Positions 1 through 8,017 are shown, counted from the first letter of the stretch. The stretch: 26,200 bases of DNA from an uncultured Oscillospiraceae bacterium (GCA_900540295.1 UQFM01000017.1:1-26200); one strand, 5' to 3'. Numbers and translations: made by a program. The notes: generated by a model from the letters alone, not told the origin.

Positions 1-46
1 AGATACTGATCGGTCTCGTGGGCTCGGAGATGTGTATAAGAGACAG
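1..46. other. Nextera i7 sequencing adapter (artefact)
   Basis: Bases 13-46 match the 34-nt Nextera transposase read-2 adapter, from GTCTCGTGGGCTCGG through to the mosaic end AGATGTGTATAAGAGACAG. The preceding AGAT is the end of the P7 flow-cell primer, and the 8 bases between them, ACTGATCG, sit exactly where the i7 index belongs. I recall this index as N727 of the Nextera XT set. Native DNA begins at base 47. The adapter also creates a false reading frame from base 18 containing the well-known contaminant peptide MCIRDR. Confidence 0.97.
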
Positions 47-48
47 GT

Positions 49-1074
49 ATGAACCGTTCCGCGCTGTATTCGGCAGTCGGTGTAATTTCGACCTTTGTGC
101 AGGTGGCTCTGAATATTCTGTTTATTGTCGTGTGCCGCTACGGTTCCGTATCTCTTTTGTGGTCGCATGTGCTGACCTATCTGTTTATCTTTATCGGGAT
201 TTTGATAAAATGCAATTTCTTTAAGTATTTTCGTATTTCCACGCTTCGCTGGCGTATCATGAAAGAACAGCTTGCTTACAGTCTGCCGCTGATGCCGAAT
301 GCGCTGTGTGTGTGGGGCATGAGCTCTCTCGGCAGATATTTGCTGTTGTTCTTTTATACCACAACCGAGGTCGGGCTTTTGGCGTTTGCAACGAAATTTT
401 CACAGCTTTTGGGCGTGGTGAACAGCATATTTTTTATGGCGTGGCAGCAAAGCGCGATTTCGGAATACAATGCGGCGGATAAAAACGAGTACGCGTCGGA
501 TATTTTCAATAAATATTTAACGATGCAGGTAAGCGCAAGTGCACTGCTTCTGCCCGTTATCAAATTTTTGACGTTCACGATTATGGGCGAAAGCTATCGG
601 GAAGCGTGGCAGTTTATTCCGCTATTCTTTGTCGGTATTATTTTAAGCGGCTGTGCAAATTTTGTATCTATGGGGTTTTACGGCGCAAAAAAAACAAATA
701 CTGTGTTTGTATCTTCTTTTGTTTCGATTGCCGTCTACTTTGCCATAGGTTATTTCGGTGCAAAATACTGGTATATTTGGGGAGTAGGTCTGGCATATGC
801 TCTTTCGCAGCTGATTTATTTCCTGATTATGCAAATCCGTGTAAAGCCCTATTTGCATGCGAAAATTTATTTTAAAAAGCTTTTAGGTCCGTTACTTGCC
901 GCGGTTCTTTCCGTTGTGTTATATTATGCGGTGGATTCCTTGGCGGTTTTAGTCGGTGTTACGATTCTGCTTGGCGGCGTTTTTCTGTATTTCAACCGAC
1001 AGCTGTGCAAAAAGCTTTTGAATACGGTTTTCGCAAAATACAAAAGCAGACATGCGAAATCGGACACAAAATAA
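49..1074 (+). CDS. Wzx-type oligosaccharide flippase, 5'-truncated by adapter
   Basis: The 341 visible residues are almost entirely hydrophobic helices separated by short basic loops, as in the polysaccharide biosynthesis/MOP flippase family (Wzx/RfbX). These proteins move undecaprenyl-linked repeat units across the cytoplasmic membrane. Family members are usually 400-500 residues, so roughly 100-150 N-terminal residues are missing. The ATG at 49 directly follows the adapter with no ribosome binding site and is most likely an internal methionine. The C-terminus is basic and cytoplasmic-looking. Capsule sugar genes follow 30 bases downstream, which fits a role in exporting a FucNAc-containing glycan. 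The family assignment comes from hydrophobicity pattern and context, since flippases have few fixed motifs. Confidence 0.8.
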   Translation: MNRSALYSAVGVISTFVQVALNILFIVVCRYGSVSLLWSHVLTYLFIFIGILIKCNFFKYFRISTLRWRIMKEQLAYSLPLMPNALCVWGMSSLGRYLLLFFYTTTEVGLLAFATKFSQLLGVVNSIFFMAWQQSAISEYNAADKNEYASDIFNKYLTMQVSASALLLPVIKFLTFTIMGESYREAWQFIPLFFVGIILSGCANFVSMGFYGAKKTNTVFVSSFVSIAVYFAIGYFGAKYWYIWGVGLAYALSQLIYFLIMQIRVKPYLHAKIYFKKLLGPLLAAVLSVVLYYAVDSLAVLVGVTILLGGVFLYFNRQLCKKLLNTVFAKYKSRHAKSDTK

Positions 1075-1104
1075 ATTGAAAATTATCCGGAAAGAAGGAT
1101 TTAC

Positions 1105-2142
1105 ATGTTTACAAATAAAACATTGATGATTACCGGCGGAACAGGTTCATTCGGAAATGCGGTACTTAACCGCTTTTTGAAAACGGAAATCGGTGAAATC
1201 CGTATTTTCTCCCGCGATGAGAAAAAACAGGATGATATGCGCCATGAATTTCAGCAGAAATATCCTGAAGTGGCGGATAAACTGCGGTTCTATATCGGCG
1301 ATGTGCGTGATTTGCAGTCAGTGAAAAATGCGATGCACGGTGTGGATTATATTTTCCATGCGGCGGCATTGAAGCAGGTGCCTTCCTGTGAATTTTTCCC
1401 GATTGAAGCGGTAAAAACCAATGTGTTCGGCACAGATAATGTGCTGACTGCCGCAATTGATGAGGGCGTCAAATGCGTGATTTGCCTCTCTACTGACAAG
1501 GCGGCATATCCCGTAAATGCGATGGGTACTTCCAAGGCGATGATGGAAAAGGTCGTTGTGGCAAAATCCAGAACCGTTTCACCCGAAAGAACCAAAATCT
1601 GCTGTACGCGTTACGGCAATGTGCTGTGTTCACGCGGTTCTGTTGTACCGCTTTGGATTGACCAAATCCGCGCAGGCAATCCCATAACAATTACCGAACC
1701 GAAAATGACGCGCTTCGTCATGTCTTTGGAAGAGGCTGTGGATTTGGTACTCTATGCTTTTGAGCACGGTAAGAGCGGTGATATTTTAGTGCAGAAAGCG
1801 CCTGCTTGCACGATTGAAGTGTTGGCGCAGGCTGTTAAAGAAATTTTTGACCCTGCGGCGGAAGTCCGTGTTATCGGCATTCGACACGGTGAAAAAATGT
1901 ATGAGGCACTGCTTACAAACGAGGAGTGCGCAAATGCAATGGATCTCGGCGATTTTTACCGCGTACCTGCGGACAAGCGCGACTTGAACTATGATAAATA
2001 TTTTACCACCGGCAACAAGGAACGTAACTCTTTACACGAGTTCGATTCCAATAATACGGAGCTTTTGAATGTCGAGCAAGTGAAGCAAAAACTTTTGAGC
2101 CTGTCCTATATTCAAAACGAGCTTGAAAATTGGGAAAAGTAA
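1105..2142 (+). CDS. capE: UDP-GlcNAc 4,6-dehydratase (5-inverting), CapE/FnlA/WbjB type
   Basis: This is a 345-residue short-chain dehydrogenase/reductase, close to the length of S. aureus CapE. The NAD(P)-binding motif TGGTGSFG is at residues 10-17. Near residues 128-145 the motif STDKAAYPVNAMGTSK carries Met and Lys in place of the usual Tyr-x-x-x-Lys, as in the FlaA1/CapE group. The family converts UDP-GlcNAc to UDP-2-acetamido-2,6-dideoxy-L-arabino-4-hexulose, the first step to UDP-L-FucNAc. The ATG at 1105 has a good AAGGA site. The distinction from 5-retaining enzymes (FlaA1/PseB, PglF) rests mainly on the capF and capG genes next to it. It acts in the cytosol. Confidence 0.93.
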   Translation: MFTNKTLMITGGTGSFGNAVLNRFLKTEIGEIRIFSRDEKKQDDMRHEFQQKYPEVADKLRFYIGDVRDLQSVKNAMHGVDYIFHAAALKQVPSCEFFPIEAVKTNVFGTDNVLTAAIDEGVKCVICLSTDKAAYPVNAMGTSKAMMEKVVVAKSRTVSPERTKICCTRYGNVLCSRGSVVPLWIDQIRAGNPITITEPKMTRFVMSLEEAVDLVLYAFEHGKSGDILVQKAPACTIEVLAQAVKEIFDPAAEVRVIGIRHGEKMYEALLTNEECANAMDLGDFYRVPADKRDLNYDKYFTTGNKERNSLHEFDSNNTELLNVEQVKQKLLSLSYIQNELENWEK

Positions 2143-2176
2143 GAAGATTTCTCAGAAAGGCAGCAGGGCAGACAGC

Positions 2177-3322
2177 ATGAAAGTTTTAGTTACGGGTTCG
2201 GATGGGTTTATCGGTAAAAATTTGGTTGCCGCACTCGGGAATATTCGGGACGGGAAGGATAAAACCACTGCGCTTTCCGATGACCTTACGATTTATCCGT
2301 TTGATGTGGATACGGAAAGTACGCTTTTGGACGCATACTGCGCAGACTGTGATTTTGTATTTAATTTGGCAGGCGTCAACCGTCCGAAAGACCCGAAAGA
2401 ATATATGCGCGGCAATTTCGGCTTTGCTTCGCGGCTTTTGGATACATTAAAAGCACATGGCAACACCTGTCCGATAATGCTTTCTTCCTCTACACAGGCG
2501 GAACTTCAAAATCCTTACGGCGAGAGCAAGCGCGCGGGGGAAGATTTGTTTTTCCGTTATGCCGAAAATACGGGCGCAAAGGTGCTTGTATACCGTTTTC
2601 CGAATGTGTTCGGAAAATGGTGCAAACCGAATTACAACAGTGCTGTGGCAACATTTTGTTACAATATTGCACACGGGTTGCCGATTACGGTCAATGACCG
2701 TAATCATCCTATGACGATGGTATACATTGACGACTTGGTTGCCGAGATGATTGCCGCGCTTTGTGGGCAGGAAACGCGTGACGGGGTTTATTGCCGTGTC
2801 CCCGTGGAGCACAATGTACTGCTCGGCGAGATTGCGGATTTGCTGTATTCGTTCAGAAAAAGCCGAGAAACCCGCTATTTACCCGATACGACAGAGGGCA
2901 GTTTTTCCAAAAAACTGTACAGCACATACCTTTCCTATCTGCCGACAGACGCGTTCTCTTACCCCTTAGAGATGCATAAGGATAACCGAGGTTCTTTTAC
3001 CGAAATTCTGCGTACGGTGCATAACGGACAGGTTTCCGTAAATGTGTCAAAGCCGGGTATTGCCAAGGGCAATCATTGGCATAACACCAAAAACGAGAAA
3101 TTTTTGGTGGTCAGCGGAAAAGGCGTTATTCGTTTTCGAAAACCGGGAGAAACCGAGATTTTGGAATATTTCGTATCGGGCGAAAAGTTTGAGGTTGTAG
3201 ATATTCCTGTCGGCTACACGCACAATATTGAGAATCTCGGCGACGGCGATATGGTAACCTTTATGTGGTGCAACGAGTGTTTTGATCCGAACAGGCCGGA
3301 CACTTTTGCGATGGATATATAA
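2177..3322 (+). CDS. capF: Bifunctional SDR reductase/cupin epimerase, CapF/FnlB/WbjC type
   Basis: The 381-residue protein has two domains. The N-terminal SDR domain starts with VTGSDGFIG at about residues 4-12 and carries the Tyr-x-x-x-Lys pair in NPYGESK. The C-terminal cupin domain (last ~110 residues) has the GNHWHNTKNEKF metal-site motif. In CapF the cupin does C3 epimerisation and the SDR domain does NADPH-dependent C4 reduction, giving UDP-6-deoxy-L-TalNAc. A TTG at 2123 in the same frame would add 18 residues and overlap capE. I chose the ATG at 2177 because the Rossmann strand begins immediately after it, although its ribosome binding site is modest. The gene is second in the FucNAc operon. 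Confidence 0.92.
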   Translation: MKVLVTGSDGFIGKNLVAALGNIRDGKDKTTALSDDLTIYPFDVDTESTLLDAYCADCDFVFNLAGVNRPKDPKEYMRGNFGFASRLLDTLKAHGNTCPIMLSSSTQAELQNPYGESKRAGEDLFFRYAENTGAKVLVYRFPNVFGKWCKPNYNSAVATFCYNIAHGLPITVNDRNHPMTMVYIDDLVAEMIAALCGQETRDGVYCRVPVEHNVLLGEIADLLYSFRKSRETRYLPDTTEGSFSKKLYSTYLSYLPTDAFSYPLEMHKDNRGSFTEILRTVHNGQVSVNVSKPGIAKGNHWHNTKNEKFLVVSGKGVIRFRKPGETEILEYFVSGEKFEVVDIPVGYTHNIENLGDGDMVTFMWCNECFDPNRPDTFAMDI

Positions 3323-3324
3323 TT

Positions 3325-3828
3325 ATGTATAAGTATGCAAAGCAAGGTGTTTGCCTTTTTCTGATTTTACTGACGGTCGGCTTTATATTTTTCAATTCCG
3401 CACAGCCTGTGGAAGCATCTAAAGAACGGTCAGCCAATGTGGCGGAAATTCTTACGCCCACACCGAAGGAAGAATATGAACAGCCTGCGGATTGGCGCGC
3501 ATTTGTTGCCCATGTTCGGAAATCTGCACATGCCATAGAATTTTTCGGATTGGGACTGGAGCTTGCGGTACTGTTCTTTTGGGCTTTTCCCAATAAGCGT
3601 ATAGCGCAGGCGGTTTGGAATACGGTTTCCGTCGCACTTACGGTTGCGGTTGCGGATGAATCCATTCAGATTTTGTCGGGCAGAGGTCCGAAGGTACAGG
3701 ATGTGCTTTTAGATTTTTGCGGGGCGGTAGCTGCCGCGGCGGTTTCGCTGTTGGTTTTTGGAATTGTGCATTTGTACAGAAAAAGACGCACGGAGCAGAA
3801 CAGTACAGCGCTGTCTCATGTGCAGTAA
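3325..3828 (+). CDS. VanZ-like membrane protein
   Basis: This 167-residue protein has about four hydrophobic segments. It shows VanZ-family signatures: FFNSAQPVEASKERS after the first helix, RKSAHAIEFFGLG in the middle, and ADESIQ..SGRGPKVQDVLLDFCGA before the last helix. VanZ gives low-level teicoplanin resistance in Tn1546, but most chromosomal relatives have no assigned reaction. The start lies 2 bases after the capF stop with no clear ribosome binding site of its own, so translational coupling is likely. Its position between capF and capG is odd because it is not needed for UDP-FucNAc synthesis. It may act on a lipid-linked step of envelope glycan assembly, which is inference. Confidence 0.88.
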   Translation: MYKYAKQGVCLFLILLTVGFIFFNSAQPVEASKERSANVAEILTPTPKEEYEQPADWRAFVAHVRKSAHAIEFFGLGLELAVLFFWAFPNKRIAQAVWNTVSVALTVAVADESIQILSGRGPKVQDVLLDFCGAVAAAAVSLLVFGIVHLYRKRRTEQNSTALSHVQ

Positions 3829-3843
3829 AAGGAGCGTTAACAT

Positions 3844-5037
3844 ATGGAAATGAAAACGGATTATACCGATATCTCTTTTCAGCATAACGGCAAATTAAAG
3901 CTTTTGATTATCGTCGGTACGCGTCCCGAAATTATTCGCTTGGCGGCGGTCATTGATAAATGCCGTCGGTATTTTGACTGCATTTTGGCGCACACGGGTC
4001 AGAATTATGACTATAATCTGAACGGTGTTTTTTTCAGGGATTTAAAATTAAAAGAACCTGAGGTGTATATGGACGCCGTGGGCGATGACCTCGGCGCAAC
4101 CGTCGGGAATATTATCAATGCATCTTACAAGCTGATGCATACCGTCAAGCCGGATGCCTTGCTGATTCTGGGCGACACGAACTCGTGCCTGTCCGCCATA
4201 GCGGCGAAGCGGCTGCACATTCCGATTTTTCATATGGAAGCAGGGAACCGCTGTAAGGACGAGTGCCTGCCCGAAGAGACCAACCGCCGCATTGTGGATA
4301 TTATTTCGGACGTCAATTTGGCATATTCCGAGCACGCGCGACGCTATCTGCACGAATGCGGGCTGCCCAAGGAGCGTACCTATGTAACAGGTTCGCCGAT
4401 GGCAGAGGTTCTGCACAAAAATCTGTCTGATATTGAAAAATCGGATATTCATTCGCGGTTGGGTCTTGAAAAGGGTAAGTATATTTTGCTTTCCGCACAC
4501 CGTGAGGAAAACATAGATACCGAAAAGAATTTTCTGTCGCTGTTCCGCGCGATTAACAGGACGGCTGAAAAATACGATATGCCGATTCTTTATTCCTGCC
4601 ATCCGCGTTCCAAAAAAAGATTGGCAGAAAGCGGTTTTCAGTTGGATTCCCGCGTGATTCAGCATGAGCCGTTGGGGTTCCATGATTATAACTGTCTGCA
4701 AATGCACGCATTCGCCGTGGTGTCGGACAGCGGTACATTGCCCGAAGAATCCAGCTTTTTCACCTCGGTCGGTCATGCGTTCCCTGCGGTTTGCATACGT
4801 ACCTCAACGGAGCGCCCCGAGGCGCTCGACAAGGCGTGCTTTGTGTTGGCGGGAATTGATGAAAAATCCCTGTTGCAGGCGATTGATACGGCAGTGGAGA
4901 TGAACCGAAGCGGCGAGTTCGGGATTCCCGTTCCCGATTATACCGATGAAAACGTATCGTCAAAGGTCGTCAAAATCATCCAGTCCTACACGGGCGTGGT
5001 TAATAAAATGGTTTGGCGCAAGACGGAAAACGCGTAA
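3844..5037 (+). CDS. capG: UDP-N-acetyl-L-fucosamine synthase (2-epimerase), CapG/FnlC/WbjD type
   Basis: This 397-residue protein belongs to the UDP-GlcNAc 2-epimerase (WecB-like) GT-B fold family. Visible motifs include VGTRPEIIR near the N-terminus, HTGQNYD, HMEAGNRC, PEETNRR, SAHREENID and SDSGTLPEES. The CapG subgroup epimerises UDP-6-deoxy-L-TalNAc at C2 to give UDP-L-FucNAc. Assignment to CapG rather than WecB/MnaA rests on capE and capF just upstream. AAAAGGAG at 3827-3834 gives the ATG at 3844 good spacing, with an alternative ATG two codons later. It is the last gene before a strong terminator, so the operon ends here. Confidence 0.92.
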   Translation: MEMKTDYTDISFQHNGKLKLLIIVGTRPEIIRLAAVIDKCRRYFDCILAHTGQNYDYNLNGVFFRDLKLKEPEVYMDAVGDDLGATVGNIINASYKLMHTVKPDALLILGDTNSCLSAIAAKRLHIPIFHMEAGNRCKDECLPEETNRRIVDIISDVNLAYSEHARRYLHECGLPKERTYVTGSPMAEVLHKNLSDIEKSDIHSRLGLEKGKYILLSAHREENIDTEKNFLSLFRAINRTAEKYDMPILYSCHPRSKKRLAESGFQLDSRVIQHEPLGFHDYNCLQMHAFAVVSDSGTLPEESSFFTSVGHAFPAVCIRTSTERPEALDKACFVLAGIDEKSLLQAIDTAVEMNRSGEFGIPVPDYTDENVSSKVVKIIQSYTGVVNKMVWRKTENA

Positions 5038-5050
5038 GCTGCAATAATAA

Positions 5051-5088
5051 ATATCCCCCGACACGGTTTTTGCCGTGTCGGGGGATAT
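5051..5088. terminator. Bidirectional intrinsic terminator
   Basis: There is a perfect 16-bp inverted repeat (5051-5066 and 5073-5088) with a 6-base loop, G/C-rich in its middle. T-rich sequence follows on the + side and TTATTATT on the - side. It separates capG from the convergent gene ending at 5096. Confidence 0.93.
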
Positions 5089-5095
5089 TGTTTGT

Positions 5096-6241
5096 TTACA
5101 GACCCGATTCTTTAAAAATCCTCGCTAACACATCCGCGCTTTTTCGGTCGGCATTTTGCAGTTCCTCTTTTTTGCGGACAATTGTTTTGTCTTTCGTAAA
5201 GGTGTACTGTACCAAGCGTACCGCCCAAAAAATCGGCAGCAGGAAGGGGAGCTTTTTTAAAATCGGATATTTGACGGACATATGCCGAAAGCTCGGAAAT
5301 GCCGCCGAAAGGATGCGCCGCCGTTTGGATTTTTGGGAGACCGCCGCGGCAGAGGCGGCAGAGGCGTTTTGCACAGGCGGACCGAGCGTGACAAAATTTT
5401 CCATCATCGTCAGTGTTTCGGTTTTCTGCGCGCCGTCAAACATGCAGAACGCTAAGGCGCGTATATTCTCGGCAAATTTTTCTATGCCGATTTCCTGAAA
5501 CTGTGCCGAGATGTAGGCAAAGTCCAAGGCGTCGGCACGCCGGGTTTCCAACAGATACAAATCCATGACGGGACGGAAACAGGACCCCGCCGCCGTATAA
5601 TGCTCGGCAAGATGCGCAAGCGTGTAAACATACAGGTCACTGTCTGACATGCAATATTCATGCGCACCGATTTGTTGTGCGCGGTTCCATACGGCACGGA
5701 AATACGGATACATGAAGTAGTTTTCCTGAAAGAGACTGCGGTGCAGTTCCACGGTCAAAAACGGTTTTTTTACAAATACAATATCTTTACCGTTGTCAAA
5801 TTCCGTTTCCAGCCCGAATCGGAGCAAAATCGCTTTTGCACGCATCAAATCCCGTTCCCGCACCAAAACGTCCATATCCACCATGAAGCGCAATTCGGGC
5901 GCGGGGTAAAGCGCTTTTAAGTGACTGCCTTTCAGAAGCATAAAGTCAATGGCTTCTTCTGCAAATTGTGCGCGTAGCGCCGCAAGCAGGTCCTGCTGTG
6001 CGGATTCGCGCACTGCCGCCGCCTGACAGGATTTTTGCAGTTTGGTTTGCAGTTCGGCGGGGAATTTTGCAAGCTCTGCACCGAGACCTTTGCAAAACAG
6101 TCCCTGCACCGTATTGCGTACCGCCAAGCGGTACAGGCGTGCGCAGTCCGCATCGGACGGAAGCGGCGGTGCAGTCTTGCCGTGCAGTGCCGCGCCGATG
6201 ATGTGAATAAAATATGTTTTTGTGTCCATCAGACTTTGCAT
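5096..6241 (-). CDS. Nucleotidyltransferase-like protein, NTP_transf_5 type
   Basis: The 381-residue protein contains LLKGSHLKALYP at about residues 102-113, then RFMVDMDVLV with an aspartate pair at 122/124. This pattern (LKG..L...YP, then R.M.D.D.LV) is typical of the NTP_transf_5 family, whose members often sit in polysaccharide or peptide biosynthesis loci and lack a defined substrate. The C-terminal third is basic and may lie on the membrane. The ATG at 6241 has a GGAG site about 10 bases upstream that overlaps the end of the preceding gene, and a second ATG lies at 6229. It is cotranscribed with the EEP-fold gene at 6258. A role in modifying the capsule-type glycan encoded next door is only a guess from proximity. 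Confidence 0.78.
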   Translation of the reverse strand: MQSLMDTKTYFIHIIGAALHGKTAPPLPSDADCARLYRLAVRNTVQGLFCKGLGAELAKFPAELQTKLQKSCQAAAVRESAQQDLLAALRAQFAEEAIDFMLLKGSHLKALYPAPELRFMVDMDVLVRERDLMRAKAILLRFGLETEFDNGKDIVFVKKPFLTVELHRSLFQENYFMYPYFRAVWNRAQQIGAHEYCMSDSDLYVYTLAHLAEHYTAAGSCFRPVMDLYLLETRRADALDFAYISAQFQEIGIEKFAENIRALAFCMFDGAQKTETLTMMENFVTLGPPVQNASAASAAAVSQKSKRRRILSAAFPSFRHMSVKYPILKKLPFLLPIFWAVRLVQYTFTKDKTIVRKKEELQNADRKSADVLARIFKESGL

Positions 6242-6257
6242 TTCGGTTTGACTCCGT

Positions 6258-7172
6258 TTACTCTAAGACTAAATCTACCAGAATCGGGAAGTGGTCGCTT
6301 GGATACACACCGTCATACGTGGTGTCAACAACCTTGTACTGTTCGACGGTGAATCCCGTTTTGGAAATCATCAGGTAGTCAATCGGATTGCGGTCAAGCG
6401 ATTCGCCCCAATTCTGATAGGTTGCGCTGTGCAGACCGATGGTGTTTTCCGTTTGATATTTTGCATCCAAAAAACTTTCTGTTGCACTGCGGTAGGTTTC
6501 GGAATCCTCTTCCGCGTTAAAATCGCCCATAATCATCGAGGGCAGACCGCCGAACTGCTGAATTTTGTCGAGCACTACGCCAATGCCGTTGATGCGCGCT
6601 TCGTCGCTGACATGGTCAAGATGTGTGTTGAATACGACAAATTGCTGTCCGTTTGTCTTGTCCGCGAGAATGACATAACTGCAAATGCGGTAGCATTTGG
6701 AATCCCAGTCGCGGCTCATCCTTTCGGGGGTTTCGGAAAGCCAAAATGAGCCTTTATCAATCAACTCGTACAGCTCCGTGCTGTAAAAAATCGGACATCC
6801 TTCGGAAAACGGCGATTTGTCTCGGTAGGTAATTACCGAATCGTAGCCGGGCAGTGCTTTGCACAAATAGCTATACTGCCATTTGGTTGCTTCCTGAAAT
6901 CCGATGACACTCGGCGCTTGCTGTTCAATATTTTTCAGAATTAAATCGGCGCGGTAGAACCAGCTTTTTTTGCCGACGTCCTGCGGATTGAAACAGCGCA
7001 GATTCGCGCTCATGACGCGGACTGCCCCTGATTGCGTTGTCAGGGTCGGCGTGACAGACATCTGCGCCTTTTTGTAGTGCGGATAATAGCAGAATACCGT
7101 ACCGCCCCAAACAAGCAGTGCCGTTAACAACAGGCAAAGTAACGAGCATAGAGCTTTTTTGAAGACCTTCAT
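6258..7172 (-). CDS. Membrane-anchored endonuclease/exonuclease/phosphatase-fold protein
   Basis: About 304 residues. A basic start (MKVFKK) and one hydrophobic segment form an uncleaved signal or N-terminal anchor, so the catalytic domain should face outside. EEP motifs occur in order: SANLRC (Asn about 57), GFQEAT (Glu about 94), NTHLDH (His about 183), MGDFNAEED (Asp and Asn about 216-218), IDYLM and the terminal PSDHFPI with the catalytic His. All metal-binding and catalytic positions look intact. The family includes DNases, sphingomyelinases and phosphoinositide phosphatases, and the sequence does not decide among them. A TTG nine codons upstream opens the same frame, but the ATG at 7172 directly follows a GGGGGGAG site (short 3-base spacing) and precedes the signal segment, so I prefer it. 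It is the first gene of the - strand operon. Confidence 0.85.
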   Translation of the reverse strand: MKVFKKALCSLLCLLLTALLVWGGTVFCYYPHYKKAQMSVTPTLTTQSGAVRVMSANLRCFNPQDVGKKSWFYRADLILKNIEQQAPSVIGFQEATKWQYSYLCKALPGYDSVITYRDKSPFSEGCPIFYSTELYELIDKGSFWLSETPERMSRDWDSKCYRICSYVILADKTNGQQFVVFNTHLDHVSDEARINGIGVVLDKIQQFGGLPSMIMGDFNAEEDSETYRSATESFLDAKYQTENTIGLHSATYQNWGESLDRNPIDYLMISKTGFTVEQYKVVDTTYDGVYPSDHFPILVDLVLE

Positions 7173-7213
7173 AGTCTCCCCCCGAACAGAATATTTCAAT
7201 ACGCTTTTATTTT

Positions 7214-7242
7214 AGCATAACCAAACCGAAAAGTCTATGCAA
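7214..7242 (-). promoter_or_regulatory. Predicted promoter of the EEP operon
   Basis: On the - strand, TTGCAT (7242-7237) and TATGCT (7219-7214) are separated by 17 bases. This would give a leader of about 35 bases before the ATG at 7172. It is a reasonable vegetative-type promoter, predicted by eye only. Confidence 0.5.
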
Positions 7243-7340
7243 GCGGCAGTGTTTTTGCATGAAATTCATGGGCGATTTTCACGCAATTCGTACAAAACGG
7301 AAAGAACTGTTAAGAAAATATGAAAAAAACATGAAAAATA

Positions 7341-7368
7341 TTGACTGACAGTCATTTTTGTATACAAT
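7341..7368 (+). promoter_or_regulatory. Promoter of the TetR-MMPL operon
   Basis: TTGACT (7341-7346) and TACAAT (7363-7368) lie 16 bases apart, which puts the transcript start near 7375. The -35 box is inside operator O1 and operator O2 begins just after the start site, so bound repressor would block both polymerase binding and escape. Confidence 0.7.
7342..7354. promoter_or_regulatory. TetR operator O1 (TGAC-N5-GTCA)
   Basis: TGACTGACAGTCA is a palindrome around a single central base and overlaps the -35 box. Its right half continues as TTTTTG, identical to the right half of O2. Confidence 0.68.
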
Positions 7369-7378
7369 AGGGTGTGTG

Positions 7379-7401
7379 AAAAATGACTGTTCGTCATTTT
7401 T
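7379..7401. promoter_or_regulatory. TetR operator O2 (TGAC-N5-GTCA)
   Basis: AAAAATGAC and GTCATTTTT form a perfect 9-bp inverted repeat around TGTTC. The core TGAC-N5-GTCA matches O1, and the two cores are exactly 42 bp apart, about four helical turns. O2 lies between the transcript start and the regulator's start codon. Confidence 0.7.
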
Positions 7402-7426
7402 GTTTTACAGACAAGGGGGAAGAAGG

Positions 7427-8017
7427 TTGGCAACGGTTGCAGAAAAGAAGCTGTTAAAGCGTAATAAGATTTTAGAGGCGGCATATGAATTATTTGCGAG
7501 TAAAGGCATACATATGACCGCGATTGATGAGGTTGTAAAAAAAGCAGGGGTTGCAAAGGGTACATTCTATTTGTATTTCCGTGATAAATATGATTTGACA
7601 GACCAAATTATTTTGCATAAAAGTACGCAAATCGTACGGCAGGTACTTGCCAAGGTCCGTGAACAGGGTGCGAAAGAGCATTTGGACGGCGTAGAGCAGA
7701 TTTTACTGTTTTTAGATGAAATCATCAGTACAATGATGCAAAACCGCCCGATTTTGACGCTTTTAAGCGGAAAAACATCTACGGTGTATGATTTACTGAT
7801 GGCGGATGAAGATTCCGAATTTCAGGAAAATGCCCGTTCGCTGACCGAAATGCTGATGAAAATCGGTTTTTCCGCGGAACAGGCGCAAAAGCATTTGTAT
7901 GTGATGCTGAATATGTTCTGTTCGGTTTGCTGTAATGCGATTTTAAGCGGCGCACCGTATACCGTTGAGGAACTGCGTCCCGAAATACAGATAATGGCGA
8001 GAAAACTGCTGACATGA
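7427..8017 (+). CDS. TetR/AcrR-family transcriptional regulator
   Basis: This is a 196-residue protein with an N-terminal helix-turn-helix at roughly residues 15-58, including AAYELFASKG, TAIDEVVKKAGVAKGTFYLYF and RDKYDL, all classic TetR landmarks. The C-terminal ligand-binding part is helical. The TTG at 7427 is chosen because GGGGGA at 7415-7420 sits 6 bases upstream. Earlier in-frame codons lie within the promoter/operator region. It is transcribed with the MMPL transporter and lipoprotein downstream and very likely represses the set through O1 and O2. Its inducer is unknown but is probably a substrate of the transporter. A leucine-type start may keep repressor levels low. Confidence 0.93.
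   Translation: MATVAEKKLLKRNKILEAAYELFASKGIHMTAIDEVVKKAGVAKGTFYLYFRDKYDLTDQIILHKSTQIVRQVLAKVREQGAKEHLDGVEQILLFLDEIISTMMQNRPILTLLSGKTSTVYDLLMADEDSEFQENARSLTEMLMKIGFSAEQAQKHLYVMLNMFCSVCCNAILSGAPYTVEELRPEIQIMARKLLT

Noticed and set aside
18..224. 68-codon + strand frame starting in the adapter
   Set aside because: It begins inside the Nextera adapter and contains the contaminant peptide MCIRDR; the rest is an out-of-frame reading of the flippase gene.
4048..4776. 242-codon - strand frame inside capG
   Set aside because: Antisense shadow of a clearly conserved gene; no ribosome binding site and no recognisable motif.
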